Source: Prevotella sp. (lineage in GTDB: Bacteria; Bacteroidota; Bacteroidia; Bacteroidales; Bacteroidaceae). Taken from it: DNA of 34,651 nt. Below the pieces are notes generated by a model. That model did not search any database and had not been told where the DNA came from. It saw only the letters and a list, made by a program, of their open reading frames with translations. The DNA lies in assembly GCA_022764085.1 (NCBI GenBank), contig JALERP010000144.1, forward strand, positions 1-34,651, in the 5' to 3' direction. The position numbers and the translations under genes were made by a program. Shown in pieces: positions 34,237-34,651 of the stretch (position 1 is its first letter; every line of letters starts with the position of its first letter).

Positions 34237-34651
34237 TCATCTGCTTGCCCTAAATATATTATTTAAACCACGAGTAACATCTTCAAGTTTATCCCTATAG
34301 ATCAATCCTTCTACATATTCCGTCGGGATAGAATCAAATCCATATTTTGCCCCAAGAATAGCACACGCCACAGCAGCATTTGTATCTGCATCACCGCCAG
34401 CATTCACCACCTTAAGCAATCCATCGACGAAAGATGTTGAATGCCAATAAGCCCAAAGCCCCACAGACAATGTCACTAGGGTATAACCCATAAAGTCATC
34501 ATCCATCAATTTGGCTATGTCATCTTCTTTCCATGCCTTGTCTATATATTCTGCGATCCTCTCGTCATACATATACGACTTTGCAATCATACTGCCATAA
34601 GTAGGAACTTGCTCCCCATACACTAGCGCATGAATCAATTCAGACACTATA
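34237..34651 (-). CDS. ADP-ribosylglycohydrolase family protein, C-terminal part
   Basis: The visible 136 or more residues are the C-terminal portion of an ADP-ribosylglycohydrolase (DraG-like) protein; the gene runs off the right edge. The diagnostic motif NAGGDADTNAAVACAILGA lies about 55 residues from the end and supplies the Asp residues that bind the second metal site. Family members remove ADP-ribose from proteins or small molecules. Full-length proteins have about 250-330 residues, with the first metal motif (GDxxGS) expected outside the window. A GTG near 34647 is internal and not the real start. It is convergent with the ATPase gene, with 39 bp between stops and no obvious terminator. 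Confidence 0.85.
   Translation of the reverse strand, partial: IVSELIHALVYGEQVPTYGSMIAKSYMYDERIAEYIDKAWKEDDIAKLMDDDFMGYTLVTLSVGLWAYWHSTSFVDGLLKVVNAGGDADTNAAVACAILGAKYGFDSIPTEYVEGLIYRDKLEDVTRGLNNIFRASR

Overview
The window looks like a chromosomal segment from a Bacteroidetes bacterium, most likely Prevotella or a close relative. This rests on paired SusC/SusD outer-membrane genes, lipoproteins with Bacteroidetes-type lipoboxes, secreted proteins ending in type IX secretion (T9SS) sorting tails, and promoters of the Bacteroidetes form (TTTG, about 20 nt, TAnnTTTG). No search could be run; family names come from motifs read in the translations.

Layout. (1) 1-1332: a repeat-rich area holding a REP-associated Y1 transposase (RAYT) between two inverted copies of a palindromic repeat. 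A 26-bp tandem repeat follows, and a short remnant resembling the start of a Fic-family gene lies at the left end. (2) 1333-6941, minus strand: a tight three-gene run of a PL9 pectate lyase, a nitroreductase-like lipoprotein and a large Dna2-like nuclease-helicase. (3) 6990-7556, minus: a YafQ-type toxin-antitoxin pair with its own promoter. (4) 7582-29605, minus: a roughly 22-kb polysaccharide utilisation locus (PUL) that reads as one operon. In transcription order it encodes a FAS1 lipoprotein, SusC-A, SusD-A, two more FAS1 lipoproteins, SusC-B, SusD-B, a large T9SS protein with chitobiase-C-terminal-like repeats, and a T9SS PL1 pectate lyase carrying FN3 and autotransporter-type beta repeats. 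It ends in a strong hairpin terminator. (5) 29774-31118: a TauE/SafE permease and an AlaX-type tRNA-editing protein, both with promoters almost touching their start codons. (6) 31121-32568: a scrapyard of palindromes, a thrice-repeated copy of the AlaX gene start, and fragments of at least three other genes, around one small membrane-anchored protein. (7) 32569-34651: an AAA-ATPase/DUF1703 protein with an exact 42-bp tandem duplication near its N-terminus, then the 3' part of an ADP-ribosylglycohydrolase gene cut by the window edge.

How it works together (inference): the PUL and the neighbouring PL9 lyase point to pectin (homogalacturonan-type) use. The T9SS PL1 enzyme would cut pectin outside the cell or at its surface. 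The FAS1 lipoproteins and SusD proteins would bind fragments, the two SusC channels would import them, and PL9 would cut further inside the envelope. There is no SusE/F, no regulator and no sugar-catabolism gene in the window, so control and downstream metabolism must lie elsewhere. The least conventional parts are the PUL with three FAS1 proteins and two SusC/D pairs, the PL1-PATR architecture, and the small-repeat and gene-fragment region at 31.1-32.6 kb.
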